Counted from the first letter of the stretch, positions 45,375 to 55,020 are shown. The stretch: 64,000 nt of DNA from Clostridiales bacterium (GCA_030446305.1 JASUSA010000003.1:1-64000), one strand, 5' to 3'. Notes: generated by a model not told the origin, from the sequence alone. A program made the numbers and translations.

Positions 45375-46583
45375 ATGAATTGCAGATTATCGATTAAAGA
45401 CAAGATTCACTGGATCGGCGTCAACGATCGCGAAACGACGTTATTTGAAAATTACTGGCCGCTTGAGAAAGGCGTAGCATATAATTCTTATCTCATCAAC
45501 GACGAAAAAGTTGCCATCATCGACACAGTTAAATTTAATAAAACAACAGAGTATCTTGAAAAAATCAAAGAAATCATTGGCGACAAGCCTGTTGACTATT
45601 TGGTTGTCAACCATATGGAACCCGATCATTCCGGTTCAATGCTCGCACTCCTCGGCACCTATCCTGACATGAAAATTGTCGGCAATAAAAAAACATTTCC
45701 TTTTATAGAAGGTTTTTACGGAATCACCAAAAACTATATGGAAGTTGTTGAAGGCGATATCATCGATCTCGGCTTTCACAAGCTGACATTTTACATGACG
45801 CCGATGGTTCACTGGCCGGAAACGATGATGACCTACGAGACAACCTCTAAGGTACTCTTCTCCATGGACGCCTTTGGCGGATTTGGATCTCTTGACGGCG
45901 GCATTTTCGATGACGAAATCAATTATGAATTTTACGAAGATGAAACACGCCGATATTATTCAAATATTGTCGCTAAATACAGCGCAATGGTTCAGCGAAG
46001 TCTTAAGAAACTGGCCGGACTCGAAATCCATATCGTCGCACCGACACATGGACCAATCTGGCGCACAAATCCCGGAGAAATTATTGGTCTTTACGACAAG
46101 TGGAGCCGCTATGAAGCCGATAAAGGCGTCGTTATCGTCTATGGTTCCATGTATGGCAATACCGCTAAAATGGCTGATTTTCTTGCGAGAATCATTGCTG
46201 AAAACGGAATAAAAGAAGTTAAAGTCTTTGACGCTTCTAAAACCCATCCATCCTATATTTTAAGTGAAATCTGGAAGTATAAAGCCGTCGTCATCGGCTC
46301 ATGTGCTTATAATACAAAAGTGTTCAGTTCCGTTGAAACCGTCCTCGCCAAGCTTTCAAATTCCAGTTTGAAAGACCGTTATGTTTCTGTTTTCGGTAAT
46401 AAATCCTGGTCTGGCGGCGGTGTCTCCGGTATCAATGCATTCGTCGAAGAAATTGGCTGGGAACGCATTGGCGAATCCATTGAAGCAACCTACTCCCCTA
46501 AAGATGCAGAGTTTAAGGCACTTACCGAACTCGGCGAAGCCATTGCAGTAAAATTGCACGAGACATTTCCAGAGACAGAATAG
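45375..46583 (+). CDS. Flavodiiron protein (FprA-type A flavoprotein)
   Basis: The 402-residue protein has an N-terminal metallo-beta-lactamase-like di-iron domain with ligands in His80-Met-Glu82-Pro-Asp84-His85, the HWPETMMTYE region and FSMDAFGGFG. A C-terminal flavodoxin domain (from about 253) carries the FMN loop GSMYGNTAKM. Such enzymes reduce O2 to water, or NO to N2O, and protect anaerobes. There is no fused rubredoxin, so an external electron donor is needed; none is encoded in this window. GAGGTGAAAAG precedes the ATG. Facing PFOR, the oxygen-sensitive reductant source, makes a shared oxidative-stress role plausible. Confidence 0.93.
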   Translation: MNCRLSIKDKIHWIGVNDRETTLFENYWPLEKGVAYNSYLINDEKVAIIDTVKFNKTTEYLEKIKEIIGDKPVDYLVVNHMEPDHSGSMLALLGTYPDMKIVGNKKTFPFIEGFYGITKNYMEVVEGDIIDLGFHKLTFYMTPMVHWPETMMTYETTSKVLFSMDAFGGFGSLDGGIFDDEINYEFYEDETRRYYSNIVAKYSAMVQRSLKKLAGLEIHIVAPTHGPIWRTNPGEIIGLYDKWSRYEADKGVVIVYGSMYGNTAKMADFLARIIAENGIKEVKVFDASKTHPSYILSEIWKYKAVVIGSCAYNTKVFSSVETVLAKLSNSSLKDRYVSVFGNKSWSGGGVSGINAFVEEIGWERIGESIEATYSPKDAEFKALTELGEAIAVKLHETFPETE

Positions 46584-46694
46584 CTGTTCGAAAGAAAGCG
46601 TGGCGAAAGAAATTACGAAAAGGCATAAGAAAAAGAATGAGAAAAGAACAGCGCACATCATTAAGGATTGAATAGAGCCATGTATTATGACATG

Positions 46695-46732
46695 ACCCGG
46701 TACTGCATTACGTTTGCATTACCGGGTTTTTA
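46695..46732 (+). terminator. Terminator after the flavodiiron gene
   Basis: ACCCGGTA...TGCA / TGCA-T-TACCGGGT followed by TTTTTAA. Confidence 0.8.
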
Positions 46733-46737
46733 ACGTG

Positions 46738-46778
46738 AAAAACTCATGCATCTAATGGGCGCAGCATGCATGAGTTTT
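46738..46778 (-). terminator. Terminator after the CoA-transferase operon
   Basis: Thirteen-base arms AAAACTCATGCAT / ATGCATGAGTTTT around a 14-base loop; on the minus strand it ends in a T run. It meets the flavodiiron terminator end to end. Confidence 0.75.
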
Positions 46779-46841
46779 CCAAAAAAAGGTTAAGGGAATC
46801 TATTTTATTCATATTAGGAGATAGCGTTTATTATTTTCTGT

Positions 46842-48146
46842 TTACCAGAGCATCAATGCCTCGGCATCTCTTGTAAGTTCATCTCGGAAGTCAGGATGCG
46901 CAATGGCGATTAGCCGTTTGACGCGCTCACGTACCGATGTCCCGCGTAATGCTGCAACACCGTATTCCGTTACGACAAAATCAACGTCATTTCGGGAGAG
47001 CGACACAATGGCACCCGGCGCCAGCGTTGGTACGATCTTTGATTTTTCAATAACTTCGCCGGTTTTAGGATCTTTTACTTTAGCGGTAGCATACAGGGCG
47101 ATAAACGACATGCCGCCTTCTGCATTTTGAGCGCCAATAGCGGTATCCGCCTGACCGCCTGTTCCGCTGATTTGTTTTGTGCCAATGCTTTCTGAACAGC
47201 ATTGACCTGTCAAATCGACTTCAACAGACGTATTAATCGAAATCATGTTTTTATTTTGTCCGATGACATATGGGTCATTGACATAGGCGCCGCGCATTAT
47301 CGCCACTGCCGGATTGTCATCAATGAAGTCATAGAGCTTCTTGCTGCCGAGTGCAAAAGCTGCCACCATTTTCCCTGGCAAAAGTGTCTTCTGTGCATTG
47401 GTGACAGCACCGGCATTATAGAGATCGACCATGCCGTCGGTAAACATTTCTGTATGAATGCCAAGATCTTTCTTAGACATCAGTGCCTGTGCAACGGCAT
47501 TTGGGATGCCGCCGATTCCAAGTTGGAGTGTTGAACCGTCTTCAATGTATTCGGCAATGTATTCACCAATTTTTTTATCTTTCTCATTGGGCGCTGCCGC
47601 AGGGAGTTCCGGCATTGCATAATCCGTTTCAATAAAGTAATCGACCTCAGACACATGCAATAAAGTATCTCCAAAAGTACGCGGCACATTTGGATTGATT
47701 TCGAGAATGACGATATCTGCCATTTCGATCATCTCGCGCTCATAGACTGCACTGAGCCCCAGAGAGATGTAACCGTGTTTATCAATCGGCGAACAGTTGC
47801 CTACATAAACATTGGGTTTATGATAGTCAATACGCTTTTTAGCCGCAAAATGCAAATGATTCGGAATGAACGTAACGGTTTTATCACGATGACGCTTGCG
47901 CATTGGACCGCTGTAAAACCAGCCTTCCATTAGAAAGCTTTCGCGGTATTGAGGATCATCATAGTAAGGGTAAACCCCCATTGGCAAACAAGTCATAACG
48001 CGAACGTCTTTCACACTTGCATGAATGCTATGAAGTGATTCCATCAAAAGCTTTGGTTCTGCACCTGCAAGCCCGGATACGACGTGATCGCCGGACTTGA
48101 TCATGTCAAGTGCTTCTTCAACCGTTATAAACTTGCTTTTAGCCAT
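46842..48146 (-). CDS. Acetyl-CoA hydrolase/transferase family CoA-transferase (4-hydroxybutyrate/butyrate type)
   Basis: This 434-residue enzyme follows the butyryl-CoA:acetate and 4-hydroxybutyrate CoA-transferase pattern. It has GNCSPIDKHGYISLGLS (about 116-132), GIGGIPNAV at 210-218 and HTEMFTDGMVDL at 231-242, where Glu233 should form the acyl-glutamyl intermediate. The C-terminal half has the VTEYGVAALRG motif. It swaps CoA between acetate and a short or hydroxy acid. The gene overlaps the upstream ketosynthase-like gene by 8 bp, so the two products probably act in one short route. It is a different subgroup from the Cat1-like protein at the left window edge. Confidence 0.88.
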   Translation of the reverse strand: MAKSKFITVEEALDMIKSGDHVVSGLAGAEPKLLMESLHSIHASVKDVRVMTCLPMGVYPYYDDPQYRESFLMEGWFYSGPMRKRHRDKTVTFIPNHLHFAAKKRIDYHKPNVYVGNCSPIDKHGYISLGLSAVYEREMIEMADIVILEINPNVPRTFGDTLLHVSEVDYFIETDYAMPELPAAAPNEKDKKIGEYIAEYIEDGSTLQLGIGGIPNAVAQALMSKKDLGIHTEMFTDGMVDLYNAGAVTNAQKTLLPGKMVAAFALGSKKLYDFIDDNPAVAIMRGAYVNDPYVIGQNKNMISINTSVEVDLTGQCCSESIGTKQISGTGGQADTAIGAQNAEGGMSFIALYATAKVKDPKTGEVIEKSKIVPTLAPGAIVSLSRNDVDFVVTEYGVAALRGTSVRERVKRLIAIAHPDFRDELTRDAEALMLW

Positions 48147-49179
48147 TTAAACTGCCTCCTTCGCCCCAAACGACAACATTCGCCGCCCATGCGTAACCGA
48201 TGCCGGCTGCAATCATTGCGATAACAGAACCATCTTTAATCTTGCCGGCTTCAAGTGCCAGATGCAATGATAAAATTTGATCGACTTGTCCAATATGACC
48301 ATAATTACTGAGATAGATCGACTGATCTTCTTCAAGGCCTAAGAGCTCCAGCATTTTTTTGTGCATGGAATATTTAAAGTGCAGGACTGCCAAATAGTCC
48401 AATTCTGATTTTTCAATATTCGATTTTTCAAATGCCTTGTCAATGCACTTCATCCAGTTTGGCATAGACACTTCATTTAGTCTTGCTTTCATGTGATCAG
48501 CTGCCATCAATCTCAGTGACTTCTGCGCCTCTAAGTAGTTCTCTGCCGTAATCGGATTAGCAATACCGCCAATTTCAACGCCTGCATCCCTTGCCATTGA
48601 ACCGTCTGACATAATATGTGATCCCAATAATAGGTTTTTATCATAATTCGCTTTAAGTATAATTGCTGCAGCACCTGCGCCGAGATTAAACATCATGCTC
48701 ATGTCCTTATCTCGATAATCGACAAAGTCACCATTTCTGTAACCGCCGCAAACCATGATCGTATCAATACTCTCATCGGCCATCAGCATGTCTTTTGCCA
48801 TTTTCATCGCTGTCACTGTTGTACAGCATCTGTTTTGTACATCAATGCCCCAAGCATTTTTTGCGCCGATTGCTTCCTGAATATAAATTGCCGAAGTCGT
48901 CAGTGGATATTCTTTCCACTCTTCACCCATGCATAAAACGACGTCAATACTAAGCGGATCTACACCTGTACGTTTTAAACAATCCATCGCAGCTTTAACG
49001 CCCATATCCTGCGTTCCGTCTTCCGGACCTGGAATTGGCTTTTTGGTAAATCCGAGCTTATTTACAATTGCCTCTTCAGACCAGATACCTTCTGTAGCTT
49101 CCGCAATTTCTTTTGCCGTCATATAGGTCTCAGGAATATAGATGCCTGTGCCAACGATGCCAACATTTCGCCTCGCCAT
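48139..49179 (-). CDS. Ketoacyl-ACP synthase III-like thiolase-fold enzyme
   Basis: The 346-residue protein has the KAS III/HMG-CoA-synthase fold: GIVGTGIYIPETYMT at the start, a nucleophile in DVQNRCCTTV (Cys118, possibly Cys119), His267 and Asn292 in NYGHIG. The Cys-His-Asn triad is therefore present. The usual HQAN around the His reads HFKY and NYGNTS reads NYGHIG, so acyl acceptor or partner recognition must differ from FabH. No acyl carrier protein or other fatty-acid gene is nearby. It is co-transcribed with a CoA-transferase and preceded by a sigma-54 promoter, which argues for catabolic use of a CoA-linked ketoacid rather than lipid synthesis (inference). Confidence 0.82.
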   Translation of the reverse strand: MARRNVGIVGTGIYIPETYMTAKEIAEATEGIWSEEAIVNKLGFTKKPIPGPEDGTQDMGVKAAMDCLKRTGVDPLSIDVVLCMGEEWKEYPLTTSAIYIQEAIGAKNAWGIDVQNRCCTTVTAMKMAKDMLMADESIDTIMVCGGYRNGDFVDYRDKDMSMMFNLGAGAAAIILKANYDKNLLLGSHIMSDGSMARDAGVEIGGIANPITAENYLEAQKSLRLMAADHMKARLNEVSMPNWMKCIDKAFEKSNIEKSELDYLAVLHFKYSMHKKMLELLGLEEDQSIYLSNYGHIGQVDQILSLHLALEAGKIKDGSVIAMIAAGIGYAWAANVVVWGEGGSLNG

Positions 49180-49216
49180 ATTAACCTCCTCAAACTTTTG
49201 TTGTTGTCATTAATAT

Positions 49217-49234
49217 TTGCAAGAGCCATGCCAA
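49217..49234 (-). promoter_or_regulatory. Sigma-54 promoter of the ketosynthase/CoA-transferase operon
   Basis: Minus strand TTGGCATGGCTCTTGCAA fits the -24/-12 consensus TTGGCACG-N4-TTGCAA with one mismatch. The invariant GG and GC are exactly ten bases apart. The start codon is 38 bp downstream. A sigma-54 activator gene is the next gene upstream. Confidence 0.88.
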
Positions 49235-49324
49235 CTTTTTTTCGACATCAGTTTCCTTAGAACAGACAAAAAACGGTCAATTTTGTCTCCAAATATGTAC
49301 AAAAATAAAACACTGTCCATATAA

Positions 49325-49342
49325 TGTACAACACTTTGTACA
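49325..49342. promoter_or_regulatory. Likely upstream activator site (inverted repeat)
   Basis: TGTACAA-CACT-TTGTACA is a perfect dyad with seven-base arms, about 95-110 bp upstream of the sigma-54 promoter. That is a normal distance for an enhancer-binding protein acting through DNA looping. Confidence 0.7.
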
Positions 49343-49593
49343 TGTATCCGAACAGTGTTTCCACTTTTCATCATTTTCTTTTATCTCAAACAGCATATAC
49401 TTTTGCTGTTCGCATGCAGCATTAAACCATTTCTATTTGAAACCTCATGCATACAATTATGTTTTAGCATCATTTACTTAGGCATTTGCATTATTCAAAT
49501 TTCATGCTTACACTACAATATGTATTGTTTTCCAAAAACGAAAACAATATATATCGCGGCAACTGCGCCCCAAAAGGTTATGATGCAATTTTC

Positions 49594-51006
49594 TTAATTA
49601 GGCGTATCAATGTGATATTTTTCAATTTTCTCATAGAGACTTGTTCTGCTAATACCCAGTATTTTAGCGGCTTTAAGTTTATTATAACCCACAGCTTTCA
49701 GACAATTGTGAATCGTCGACTTTTCCACCTCTTCAACTGCCGTTCGCAAACTAACAAGCGGCGTATCCTTTAGCTCATCACTTGGTTCAGCAATCATAAA
49801 TGCCGGCAGATGCTGCATTTCAATGCTCTCTGTATCCGTCATATTAATGGCGCGCTCAATGACATTTTCCAGCTCTCTAATATTGCCGGGCCAGTTGTAT
49901 TGCTTAAGGCTTTCAAGTGCTTCAACGGTAATATTGCTGACGTACCGCCCCAGATTGTTTGACAGCTTTTCCATGAGTTTCAAGGTGATCAGTTCAACAT
50001 CTTCCTTGCGTTTTCGCAGTGGCGGCACTTCAATATTGATAACATTGAGCCTGTAGTATAAGTCTTCTCTAAATTCGCCCTCTCTAATGCGTTCTTTTAA
50101 ATCTCTGTTTGTCGCAGCGATGATTCGCGTATCAATCGGAATGGTTCGATTGCCGCCAATGCGTTCTATTTCCTTCTCTTGAAGTACTCTTAGTATCTTA
50201 ACCTGCATATCGAGCGGCATATCACCAATTTCGTCCAAGAAAATCGTTCCGCCGTTTGCCAGTTCAAATTTACCGACTTTACCATGTTTCTTTGCCCCTG
50301 TAAACGCCCCTTCTTCATAGCCAAAAAGTTCTGACTCCAGCAGATCTTTTGGAATGGCAGCACAGTTAATTTTGACAAAAGGACCGTCAAATCGTTTGCT
50401 GTCATTATGTATGGCATGTGCAAACAGTTCTTTCCCCGTACCGCTTTCACCAATAATAAGGACGTTGGAATCCGTTTTTGCCGCTTTGGATGACATCATC
50501 TTCACATGTTGCATCACCAGCGAATTACCGATAATCGTATCCCATGAATACTTGGCACCGCGTATGTTTTTGAGTTCTTCCTGATAAATCATCAGCTTGC
50601 CTTCCAGCAGCTTATTGCGTTCAAGCACTTCCTGCAAGCTCCTTAAATCATCAAAGACGACCATGCCAAAACCGTAGGCGACCTCCCCGTTGTCATCAAG
50701 CACAGGAATTCGGTGAACAAGCGCTGTGTGGCCATTTGAAAACTTATGCTTGCAATATATTTCAGGTTTTTTAGATTTGAAAACATATGGAAATCTCGTG
50801 TTTGGATCAACCACATCAACGCGCTTCCCCATTATTTCTTCGCGTGAGTACCCCAAATAGTCTGCAAAGGGCTGGTTAATCATCAGGATTTCAGTATGCT
50901 TGTTTAAGAGAATGATCGGCACCGGCACAGGGTCAAAAATTCGGTTTAAATTCTTAACAAGTGCATCGTCTGCCACTTGGGACTGTAAATGAATCGTATT
51001 TTCCAT
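49594..51006 (-). CDS. Sigma-54-dependent transcriptional activator (PAS-AAA-Fis)
   Basis: The 470-residue regulator has a PAS sensor at about 20-125 and a short coiled linker. The AAA+ activator domain has Walker A GESGTGKE (186-193) and the sigma-54-contacting loop GAFTGA (233-238). A Fis-type helix-turn-helix ends the protein ([17 protein letters not shown]). There is no receiver domain, so it likely responds to a small molecule or redox state through PAS rather than to a kinase. It is followed on the same strand by a sigma-54 promoter and dyad site, so the ketosynthase/CoA-transferase operon is its probable target. Confidence 0.92.
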   Translation of the reverse strand: MENTIHLQSQVADDALVKNLNRIFDPVPVPIILLNKHTEILMINQPFADYLGYSREEIMGKRVDVVDPNTRFPYVFKSKKPEIYCKHKFSNGHTALVHRIPVLDDNGEVAYGFGMVVFDDLRSLQEVLERNKLLEGKLMIYQEELKNIRGAKYSWDTIIGNSLVMQHVKMMSSKAAKTDSNVLIIGESGTGKELFAHAIHNDSKRFDGPFVKINCAAIPKDLLESELFGYEEGAFTGAKKHGKVGKFELANGGTIFLDEIGDMPLDMQVKILRVLQEKEIERIGGNRTIPIDTRIIAATNRDLKERIREGEFREDLYYRLNVINIEVPPLRKRKEDVELITLKLMEKLSNNLGRYVSNITVEALESLKQYNWPGNIRELENVIERAINMTDTESIEMQHLPAFMIAEPSDELKDTPLVSLRTAVEEVEKSTIHNCLKAVGYNKLKAAKILGISRTSLYEKIEKYHIDTPN

Positions 51007-51139
51007 CCTATCACACTTTCATCACATATTTGAGAATACAGTATCATGTGGGGTACTACTCATATTATAACTTAATCACATAGTATTGCCCACCTTCTCA
51101 TCTGCTTTTTTATTAATGCAAGTATCATACCAAATTGCA

Positions 51140-51220
51140 CAAAAAATGAACAATAGAGAGATGATCCTCCTCAACCGTGAAGCGATGCGCCAATGTTGAG
51201 CATTATCAAATCTCTCTATT
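51140..51220 (-). terminator. Long hairpin ending the arc operon
   Basis: Outer arms AATAGAGAGAT / ATCTCTCTATT (51152-51220) and an inner stem CTCAAC/GTTGAG (51170-51175, 51195-51200) form a branched-looking 69-base structure. On the minus strand GTTCATTTTTTG follows. It serves as a terminator but is longer than the others in this window. Confidence 0.65.
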
Positions 51221-51274
51221 CATATCATTTGCCAATTATTTTTTACATTAATAGCTTGCTCGTCGATGTTCTGA

Positions 51275-52222
51275 TTACGCTTGTGTGATAATCGTTCCCG
51301 TAAGGCCTGCAATCCCGTCTTTTGCTTTGTCCAGCGATGTAATCAGCGATTTTCTGCCCGCCTTGGATGCTGCAAAGAGAACAGCTGCCTGAACTTTTGG
51401 CAGCATGCTGCCAGGTGTGAACATCCCCTCTTTGATATAAGCTGTCGCTTCATCAACCGTCATTGTATCCAACCATGTTTCATCAGGTGTATTGAAATTA
51501 ATCGCCACTTTTTCCACTGTCGTCAGAATAATGAGATAGTCTGCGTCCATCAGTTCTGCAATTTTCTCTGCAGAATAATCCTTGTCAATAACAGCAGGAA
51601 TACCAATGAGCGCATTGCCATCTCTGTAGACCGGAATACCCCCGCCGCCGACGGTGATGACCATATGTCCGCTGTCCATCAAGATTTTGACGGTGTCTTT
51701 TTCAGCAACATCTACAGGCTTTGGCGATGCGACAACACGGCGCCATCCTCTGCCGGCATCTTCGACCATTTGGTAATCATCGTGCTGTTTCATGAGCGCC
51801 TGCGCTTCCTCTTCAGCATAAAATGCCCCTATTGGCTTAATGGGCTTTAAAAAAGCCGGATCATCCTTGTCGACAATAACCTGCGTAATAACGGTTGCCA
51901 CCGGTACATTCAAATTTCGGTTGAGAATCTCTTCTCGAATGGCATTTTGCAAATGGTAGCCTATATACCCCTGACTCATGGCGCCACACTCCGGAAACGG
52001 CATTTCTGGTGTCCCGGCAGCGGCAGCATTTGCTGCGGACATGGCGAGATTAATCATCCCAACTTGTGGGCCATTGCCGTGTGCCAAAATAACCTGATGG
52101 CCTTCTTCAATGAGATCCACAATGGGTTTAGCCGTGTGTTTTACGAGTCTGATCTGTTCTTCCGGCGCCCTGCCAAGTGCATTGCCGCCGAGAGCAACCA
52201 CGATTTTTTCCTGCTTTTTCAT
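51275..52222 (-). CDS. arcC: Carbamate kinase
   Basis: The 315-residue enzyme transfers phosphate from carbamoyl phosphate to ADP, the ATP-yielding last step of the arginine deiminase pathway. It has VVALGGNALGRAPE at the start, the HGNGPQVG loop (about 49-56), GRGWRRVVASPKP and VTVGGGGIPV. GGGGGCAAAAAC precedes the ATG. It is the third gene of arcA-arcB-arcC, 89 bp after arcB. Confidence 0.96.
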   Translation of the reverse strand: MKKQEKIVVALGGNALGRAPEEQIRLVKHTAKPIVDLIEEGHQVILAHGNGPQVGMINLAMSAANAAAAGTPEMPFPECGAMSQGYIGYHLQNAIREEILNRNLNVPVATVITQVIVDKDDPAFLKPIKPIGAFYAEEEAQALMKQHDDYQMVEDAGRGWRRVVASPKPVDVAEKDTVKILMDSGHMVITVGGGGIPVYRDGNALIGIPAVIDKDYSAEKIAELMDADYLIILTTVEKVAINFNTPDETWLDTMTVDEATAYIKEGMFTPGSMLPKVQAAVLFAASKAGRKSLITSLDKAKDGIAGLTGTIITQA

Positions 52223-52311
52223 GTTTTTGCCCCCTTATGGTTTGTGAAAGTATACCGCCTTCAAGCTGCGGTCATGCTGTGCTGAGGCATGCCCTCAACC
52301 ACCATTGTCGA

Positions 52312-53304
52312 TTATAAATTGCCGATTGTCGCCACCATGATGGCTTTTATTGTATGCATGCGATTTTCTGCTTCATCAAATACGACCGAATGTTTGCTCC
52401 TGAAAACTTCATCTGTTACTTCCATCTCAGAAATGCCATGATTTTTAGCAATCTCCTGTCCAACCGTTGTTTCGAGATCATGGAATGCAGGCAGACAGTG
52501 CATGAAAATCACATCCGGATTATCGGTTGCATCCAGCATCGCCTTATTGACTTGATAGGGCATCAACTGCTCAATGCGCTCTGCAAAAAGGTGTTCTTCT
52601 CCCATTGATACCCACACATCTGTGTAGATAACGTCAGCGCCCTTAACGGCGTCAACAGATTCAGAAAGCTCAATTGTGCCGCCTGTTTCTGCAGCAACGT
52701 TCTTCATCTCTGCCACAAGTGCTTCTGAAGGCCATAATGCTTTTGGTGCAAGGGCAACAAAATGCATGCCCATTTTCGCGGCGCCAATCATCAGTGAATT
52801 GCCCATGTTGTTGCGTGCGTCGCCTGCATAAACAAATTTCACTTTATTCAGCGGTTTTGCTACATGTTCTTTAATCGTTAAAAAGTCAGCAAGAATTTGA
52901 GTTGGATGGTACATATCCGTGAGGCCGTTCCACACCGGCACGCCGGCATGTTTTGCCAAAGTATCAACGGTCTCCTGTTTGAAACCTCTAAACTCAATAC
53001 CGTCATAAAATCTGCCAAGCACCTTTGCCGTGTCTTCAACACTCTCTTTTTTACCCATTTGGCTATTGGTAAGAAATGTAACGCTGGCGCCTTCATCAAA
53101 AGCGGCAACTTCAAAAGCACAGCGTGTTCGCGTCGACGTTTTTTCAAAGATCAAACATATATTTTTACGTTCCAGCAGTGTGCCTTTTATACCTGCACGC
53201 TTTTTAGCCTTTAAATCCATGGCCAAATTTAGAAGATAATGCATTTCTTCACTTGTATAATCCTTGAGTGTCAACAAATGTCTGCCTTTCAAACTAACTG
53301 GCAT
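52312..53304 (-). CDS. arcB: Ornithine carbamoyltransferase (catabolic)
   Basis: This 330-residue enzyme splits citrulline with phosphate into ornithine and carbamoyl phosphate. The carbamoyl-phosphate motif STRTRCAFE lies at about 55-63, the ornithine region includes [10 protein letters not shown], and HCLPAFHD is near 269. AAGGAGGATTCTT precedes the start. Its place between deiminase and carbamate kinase genes shows the catabolic role. Confidence 0.96.
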   Translation of the reverse strand: MPVSLKGRHLLTLKDYTSEEMHYLLNLAMDLKAKKRAGIKGTLLERKNICLIFEKTSTRTRCAFEVAAFDEGASVTFLTNSQMGKKESVEDTAKVLGRFYDGIEFRGFKQETVDTLAKHAGVPVWNGLTDMYHPTQILADFLTIKEHVAKPLNKVKFVYAGDARNNMGNSLMIGAAKMGMHFVALAPKALWPSEALVAEMKNVAAETGGTIELSESVDAVKGADVIYTDVWVSMGEEHLFAERIEQLMPYQVNKAMLDATDNPDVIFMHCLPAFHDLETTVGQEIAKNHGISEMEVTDEVFRSKHSVVFDEAENRMHTIKAIMVATIGNL

Positions 53305-53374
53305 AAGAATCCTCCTTATATATCATCTATTCAAGGGAATGTTCTCTCATCAATCTGAGATACGGCCCCGCCTA

Positions 53375-54604
53375 TTATAATTGATCACGATAGAGCGGCA
53401 TGGACATGCATCGCGGCCCGCCGCGGCCTCGTGAAAGTTCCGAAGACTGTATGACATGCAGTTTAATCCCCTCCGATTCGAGTAGGCGATTGGTTACATG
53501 ATTGCGTGCGTAAACGATTACTTCACCGGGTGCAATGGCCAGTGTATTTGAACCGTCATTCCATTGCTCCCTACCGGCGTCAATGCCCGGTTTGCCCCCG
53601 CATCGAATGAGTTTAACCTTATCGAGCTGTAAATACTTCATTAAAATTGCTTCAAGCTCCATATGCTCTTTTTCAATAATATATTCGCCCGGATCGCCAC
53701 GCTGTATAGAATAGACAGTTAACGGCCCTTCAATTTCCGGGTGTATGGTAAAGGTATCATAATCTACCATGGTAAATACCGTATCCAAATGCATAAAAGC
53801 TCTCATCTTCGGAATATCAAATGCTAAGATCGTCTCAAACGACTGACCTGCATTAAAGATGCGCTTGGCAATCAAGTCAATCGCAGCAGCATCTGTTCGC
53901 TGTGATACGCCAATGGCGATGACCTTTTCGGATAAAATAAGTTCATCACCGCCTTCAATAGCATAGGGATCTTCTCTATCATACCACAGCGGCACTTGAT
54001 GCTGTTTAACAGCCGGGTGATGTTTAAAAATATATTTTGCAAAGATCGTTTCGCGTCGCCTTGTAAGGGTTCGCATCTTATTTAATGAGACGCCATTCCC
54101 AATGACCGCATAAGGATCTCTGGTAAAATAAAGATTTGGCATTGGGTCAATCACAAAGGGATATTGCGTTTCAATGAGATCTGCCAAAGAATGCGTCAAG
54201 CCAAATTTTATTCCCTCTCGCCGTATCCCCGCCATCAATGCTTTAACCAGAGCATCTGGATCGTCAAATGCTTCATAATACGCCTTCACCATTGCAATTC
54301 TATACGGTGATACAATACCCGCTTCCGCAATAAACTCATCTATAAAGGTCCCTTTAACAGCTTCATCCCTTAATACATCCGCCATTAACGCTTCAAGATA
54401 AACGACTTCAACACCGCATGTTCTAAAGACTTCTGCAAAAGCATCGTGCTCTTCTTGTGCAACCCTTAAATATGGAATATCATCAAAAAGCAACCTATTC
54501 ATCAAATCCGGCGTCAAGTTTTCAATTTCCATGCCCGGCCGATGCAGCATCACTTTTTTTAATGCGCCAATTTCAGAGTACACTTGAAGTTTTCCATCAA
54601 ACAT
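53375..54604 (-). CDS. arcA: Arginine deiminase
   Basis: The 409-residue guanidino-group hydrolase makes citrulline and ammonia from arginine. It has the family's N-terminal [15 protein letters not shown], the [14 protein letters not shown] block at about 162-175, [10 protein letters not shown] with catalytic His, and the C-terminal nucleophile Cys399 in [10 protein letters not shown]. It heads the arc operon; GAGGTGAAAC precedes the ATG. No arginine/ornithine antiporter gene lies in the operon. Two ARG-box-like sites upstream suggest ArgR/AhrC control. Confidence 0.97.
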   Translation of the reverse strand: MFDGKLQVYSEIGALKKVMLHRPGMEIENLTPDLMNRLLFDDIPYLRVAQEEHDAFAEVFRTCGVEVVYLEALMADVLRDEAVKGTFIDEFIAEAGIVSPYRIAMVKAYYEAFDDPDALVKALMAGIRREGIKFGLTHSLADLIETQYPFVIDPMPNLYFTRDPYAVIGNGVSLNKMRTLTRRRETIFAKYIFKHHPAVKQHQVPLWYDREDPYAIEGGDELILSEKVIAIGVSQRTDAAAIDLIAKRIFNAGQSFETILAFDIPKMRAFMHLDTVFTMVDYDTFTIHPEIEGPLTVYSIQRGDPGEYIIEKEHMELEAILMKYLQLDKVKLIRCGGKPGIDAGREQWNDGSNTLAIAPGEVIVYARNHVTNRLLESEGIKLHVIQSSELSRGRGGPRCMSMPLYRDQL

Positions 54605-54716
54605 GTTTCACCTCGTGTTAGCTTAGCTGAATCATGAGAAGAAACGAAATCCGATGATAGGCACATTGCCTCATCAATTCGTCTCATCATGCAACACAGC
54701 TTTTTAATTGCCAGAT

Positions 54717-54734
54717 TATGTAAAATTATTCATA
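54717..54734. promoter_or_regulatory. ARG-box-like site, proximal
   Basis: TATGTAAAATTATTCATA resembles the ArgR/AhrC box TnTGAATwwwwATTCAnw. The right half-site ATTCA is perfect and the left has two mismatches. It lies 113 bp before the arcA start. Confidence 0.5.
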
Positions 54735-54929
54735 CTGGCAGCCTACAACCTAGTATAACATCATTTCGAAAAACATTACAAGCGCTGAAATTTTAAGCTT
54801 TCTTAAGGGTTTCGCATTAAACCTCGCACACGTTTTATTCACAAGGTGCATAATATTCTATTATTTTCCATTTCTTTTGTCATTCATTGCCGTCTAAGAC
54901 TGGCAATTTAGAATATCATAGCATATTCA

Positions 54930-54947
54930 AATGAATATTTATATACT
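54930..54947. promoter_or_regulatory. ARG-box-like site, distal
   Basis: AATGAATATTTATATACT has a perfect left half TGAAT and a degenerate right half. It lies about 215 bp from the proximal site; paired boxes are common in AhrC-type control. Confidence 0.4.
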
Positions 54948-54980
54948 TTTTTCTATATTTATGTATTTGTGTTTCCCTCA

Positions 54981-55020
54981 AAAAATAAAAAAAACACTCC
55001 ATCAACATGAATGTTTTTCT
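54981..55020 (-). terminator. Terminator after veg
   Basis: Minus strand: AAAAACA and TGTTTTT arms around a loop, followed by more than eight T. Confidence 0.65.

Larger units (their letters stand above)
49180..49593. other. Regulatory region upstream of the ketosynthase/CoA-transferase operon
   Basis: The 414 bp between the operon and the activator gene contain no credible gene. Identified elements are the sigma-54 promoter (49217-49234), the perfect inverted repeat at 49325-49342, a further half-site TGTACAA at 49296-49302, and the ribosome site GAGGAGG before the operon start. Confidence 0.7.

Noticed and set aside
45131-45403. 90-residue minus-strand frame in the PFOR/flavodiiron gap
   Set aside because: It overlaps the flavodiiron promoter and start, has no ribosome site, and its composition is that of AT-rich non-coding DNA.
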